From contig CAMCBW010000034.1 of the NCBI GenBank assembly GCA_945873105.1, forward strand, positions 1 to 64,000: 64,000 nt of DNA, written 5' to 3'. This document shows, piece after piece, positions 61,912 through 64,000 of this stretch (positions are counted from its first letter, which is position 1; every line of letters begins with the position of its first letter). Under the pieces are notes generated by a model, which was given only the letters and a program-made list of their open reading frames with translations, had not been told where the DNA came from and did not search any database. Origin of the DNA: Tangfeifania diversioriginum (GTDB lineage Bacteria > Bacteroidota > Bacteroidia > Bacteroidales > Prolixibacteraceae). The position numbers and the translations under genes are program-made.

Positions 61912-63003
61912 TCACTTTCGTCGGACCTTTACTTTCACGGTAGGTTCAAAATAGATGTTTCTTCGTTCCAATTGCACGATCAGCTGGTCTGCCAGTACGG
62001 TGAAGGCGATGCCGGAAGCACTCTCTTCGTCGCATGCGGCAGGTAACCCACTGTCGCCACCTTCCCTGATACTCATCACCAATGGTACCTGGCCAAGCAG
62101 CGGGAGGCCCATCTTTTCGGCCAGCTCTTTTCCGCCATCTTTGCCGAAAATATAGTATTTGTTCCCGGGTAGTTCAGCTGGGGTAAACCACGACATGTTC
62201 TCGATGATTCCAAGTACGGGAACATTGATTGATTTGCTGTTGAACATGGAAACACCTTTTACCACATCTGCCAGTGCAACATCCTGGGGGGTAGTCACGA
62301 TGACGGCACCAGTTACCGCCAGGGTTTGAACCAGGGTAAGGTGGATGTCGCTGGTTCCGGGAGGAAGATCGACCAGCAAAAAGTCAAGATCGCCCCAATT
62401 CCCTTCCATAATCAACTGTTTCAATGCATTTGAAGCCACCGGGCCACGCCAGATCAGTGCGTCCTGCTTGTTGGCAAAGAACCCGATGGAGAGAAATTTT
62501 ACGCCAAATTTTTCGATGGGAATGATCCGGTCACGGCCATCCACCTTTTCAAAACCGGGTCGTGCATCCTCCTCTCCAAACATCTTCGGAATGGAGGGAC
62601 CAAAAATGTCGGCATCCACCAATCCTACCTTGGCTCCCTTGCTGGCCAATGCTACAGCAAGATTGACAGCCATGGTGGATTTACCGACCCCGCCTTTCCC
62701 TGAGGCGACGGCGATGATGTTTTTTACGCCCGGAAGAACCGGCGGGCTCATCCTGCTGGCACTCTTGGGTTGGATGGTTACTTCACAATCGGAGCCATGC
62801 CTGCGTTTGATCTCATCCACGCATGCGGCGGAAACAGGGCCAATGGCAGGGTCGTTCTCGTTGTTAAAAACCAGCGAAAAACTGATCCGTTTGCCCGCCA
62901 GGCGAATCTCCTGAACCATTTCGAGTTCTACGATGTTTTTATCGGAACCTGGATAGAGGATACTTTGGAGGGTGTCTGATATGTTTTTGGGTACTAGGGC
63001 CAT
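61912..63003 (-). CDS. mrp: Mrp/NBP35-family iron-sulfur cluster carrier ATPase
   Basis: 363 residues. An N-terminal DUF59/FeS-assembly domain (IVELEMVQEIRLAGKRISF) precedes a P-loop ATPase: IIAVASGKGGVGKSTMAVNLA (deviant Walker A), GLVDADIFGPSIPKMFG and LVDLPPGTSDIHLTL. Members of the family assemble and transfer Fe-S clusters. The usual C-x-x-C cluster ligands near the C-terminus (ENMS-F-CPHC) are replaced here by ENMSWFTPAELPGNKYYIFG, so cluster binding must differ or be absent; I recall the same change in other Bacteroidota. Confidence 0.92.
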   Translation of the reverse strand: MALVPKNISDTLQSILYPGSDKNIVELEMVQEIRLAGKRISFSLVFNNENDPAIGPVSAACVDEIKRRHGSDCEVTIQPKSASRMSPPVLPGVKNIIAVASGKGGVGKSTMAVNLAVALASKGAKVGLVDADIFGPSIPKMFGEEDARPGFEKVDGRDRIIPIEKFGVKFLSIGFFANKQDALIWRGPVASNALKQLIMEGNWGDLDFLLVDLPPGTSDIHLTLVQTLAVTGAVIVTTPQDVALADVVKGVSMFNSKSINVPVLGIIENMSWFTPAELPGNKYYIFGKDGGKELAEKMGLPLLGQVPLVMSIREGGDSGLPAACDEESASGIAFTVLADQLIVQLERRNIYFEPTVKVKVRRK

Positions 63004-63050
63004 TTTGGGAGAATTACGAATTATAAAATTACGAATTACGAATTATTTTG
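63004..63050. repeat. AATTACGA words upstream of mrp
   Basis: AATTACGAATTA occurs twice and as a partial third copy, directly before the mrp start codon (minus). It is one more of the short intergenic words in this genome. Confidence 0.7.
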
Positions 63051-63176
63051 TTGATATATAAGTTATTGATACAAAATGTTGACAGTTGGAATTCCTGTTA
63101 AGTCTAGTTGTTTACGCACATTTCGGATTAAGGTTGCGGAGCTTGGGCGCATCTTTGCCGGCTATCGCCGGAAAGT

Positions 63177-63503
63177 TCAGGGCAGCTCTTTCATGGGATC
63201 CCAAAAATGCTTTTCAAAATCTACGATGGCATCCTCCACCACCCGGATCCCTTCATTCTCCAGTAGCTCCTGCATGGCAGAGGTCGGGCGAAAATGGACC
63301 TTGCCTGTGAGCAACCCATTTCTGTTGACTACCCGGTGCGCTGGGACGAAGGGTTCCATTTGGTGAGAATTGTTGAGCGCCCAACCGACGACCCTGGCCG
63401 ACAGGGTGGTCCCCAGGTAGCGGGCAATAGCCCCGTAGCTGGTCACCTTTCCGGGGGGAATCAGCCGGGTGGTAGCATAGACCTTCTCATAAAAATCGTT
63501 CAT
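63177..63503 (-). CDS. Alkyltransferase-like protein (MGMT fold without the active cysteine)
   Basis: 108 residues. The helix-turn-helix MGMT fold is visible: IPPGKVTSYGAIARYLGTTLSARVVGWAL and NRNGLLTG. The PCHR active site of O6-alkylguanine-DNA alkyltransferase reads PAHRVV (Ala55), so alkyl transfer is impossible. Such alkyltransferase-like proteins bind O6-alkylguanine and hand the lesion to nucleotide excision repair. It lies between mrp and trmB on the same strand, with a 10 x 9-bp tandem repeat directly upstream. Confidence 0.92.
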   Translation of the reverse strand: MNDFYEKVYATTRLIPPGKVTSYGAIARYLGTTLSARVVGWALNNSHQMEPFVPAHRVVNRNGLLTGKVHFRPTSAMQELLENEGIRVVEDAIVDFEKHFWDPMKELP

Positions 63504-63516
63504 TTATACAAACTTG

Positions 63517-63606
63517 TTTGAAATGTTTGAAATGTTTGAAATGTTTGAAATGTTTGAAATGTTTGAAATGTTTGAAATGTTTGAAATGTTTGAAATGTTT
63601 GAAATG
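63517..63606. repeat. Ten perfect tandem copies of a 9-bp unit
   Basis: TTTGAAATG is repeated ten times without a change (90 bp). It begins 14 bp upstream of the alkyltransferase-like gene (minus strand) and lies between it and trmB. Open frames with repeated KCL or KHF on both strands are artefacts. A shorter CCCTTCAAA repeat follows at 63639-63658. Confidence 0.97.
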
Positions 63607-63682
63607 TTTACTTTCTAAACAATTTTTAAACTCAAAAAACCCTTCAAACCCTTCAAACAATTCTTTTCCCTGTTTCTCCGTT

Positions 63683-64000
63683 TCAATCTTTGTCAACGAC
63701 ACGGGCACGCTGGTCCCTGCCAAAACTTCGGTATTCATCCCATTCAATTTCGAGCTCCGGTTCTACCAGATCATCAAAATGGGGGATAAATTTCAGGTAT
63801 TTGATGGTGAGTCTGCGGCTGAGCCATTGTTGCTCGTAGTAGGTTTTTATGCCCATGATACCATCCGCGAAATCTGAGGCATACAGGTTCTCTGTTTCTG
63901 CTGCCACCTCGAAATGGTTGAGATGAACCAGTGCGGAAGTATATTTGAAGAGAAAATTGCTATCGGTTTTGAGGTGTACCACCCCTCCCTGTTTCATGAT
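63683..64000 (-). CDS. trmB: tRNA (guanine-N7)-methyltransferase, C-terminal part (runs off the right edge)
   Basis: The minus-strand frame enters from the right edge and ends at 63683, giving about 105 C-terminal residues. GGVVHLKTDSNFLFKYT is the conserved C-terminal motif of TrmB, which methylates G46 in the variable loop of tRNA. The tail RRLTIKYLKFIPHFDDLVEPE is of the form usual in Bacteroidota. The methionine at 63997 is internal to the protein. trmB, an MGMT-fold gene and mrp next to each other is an arrangement I recall from Bacteroidota. Confidence 0.88.
   Translation of the reverse strand: MMKQGGVVHLKTDSNFLFKYTSALVHLNHFEVAAETENLYASDFADGIMGIKTYYEQQWLSRRLTIKYLKFIPHFDDLVEPELEIEWDEYRSFGRDQRARVVDKD

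Noticed and set aside
63517-63606. CRISPR array
   Set aside because: The units are 9 bp and directly adjacent, with no spacers and no cas genes nearby.
63487-63877. Frames with repeated KCL or KHF on both strands
   Set aside because: They are produced by the 9-bp tandem array, in which every frame is open, and are not genes.

Overview
The window is typical Bacteroidota chromosome, most likely from the Bacteroidales/Marinilabiliales side. It carries a type IX secretion core (porP/sprF, gldK, gldL, gldM, gldN) and a porW/sprE homologue. It also has a single-anchor b558 succinate dehydrogenase/fumarate reductase, a TonB receptor with an N-terminal carboxypeptidase-like domain, an ECF sigma/anti-sigma pair, DUF4270 and Ig-like lipoproteins, and promoters of the Bacteroidota form TTG-N20-TAnnTTTG. 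I saw no rRNA, tRNA or CRISPR array.

Layout. 1-4.9 kb: glycan genes (the start of a Gfo/Idh/MocA oxidoreductase running off the left edge, then a secreted heparinase II/III-like lyase and a secreted GH116-like glycosidase). 5-8 kb: an LTA-synthase-type membrane sulfatase, a possible tiny membrane ORF and a conserved unknown. 8.3-11.8 kb: sdhCAB with a near-consensus promoter. 12-14.4 kb: TonB receptor. 14.6-24.1 kb: topA, an arginase-fold gene with altered metal ligands, then porP-gldKLMN. 24.2-26.8 kb: radA, panD and panC. 27-31.4 kb: a half-length, degenerate glycogen-synthase-like protein, two lipoproteins and a 93-aa protein. 31.5-37 kb: two S41 proteases, an IS110/IS1111-family element and dCMP deaminase. 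37.3-42.2 kb: ECF sigma, anti-sigma, outer-membrane barrel, a secreted unknown and a membrane-bound AraC-type regulator. 42.4-46.3 kb: a biotin-dependent acyl-CoA carboxylase. 46.5-47 kb: a minisatellite. 47.2-49.8 kb: peptidase E, a glycosyltransferase and a small barrel protein. 49.9-58.9 kb: seven co-directional exported proteins of largely unknown role (LPP20-like, DUF6175-like, a barrel fusion, a transglutaminase-like protein with SBBP-like repeats). 59.2-64 kb: porW/sprE, mrp, an alkyltransferase-like protein, a 10 x 9-bp tandem repeat and the 3' part of trmB.

Most interesting points. (1) The IS110-family element has a short 5' end and about 400 bp of non-coding 3' end full of nested hairpins, with matching subterminal inverted repeats. 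That is the layout expected for an IS1111-type guide (bridge/seek) RNA. (2) The seven-gene exported cluster looks like an undescribed envelope assembly. (3) Two degenerate enzymes, the arginase-fold protein before the T9SS genes and the glycogen-synthase half, are kept intact as proteins. (4) Many intergenic gaps hold short low-complexity words repeated in tandem or inverted, including a 104-bp minisatellite.
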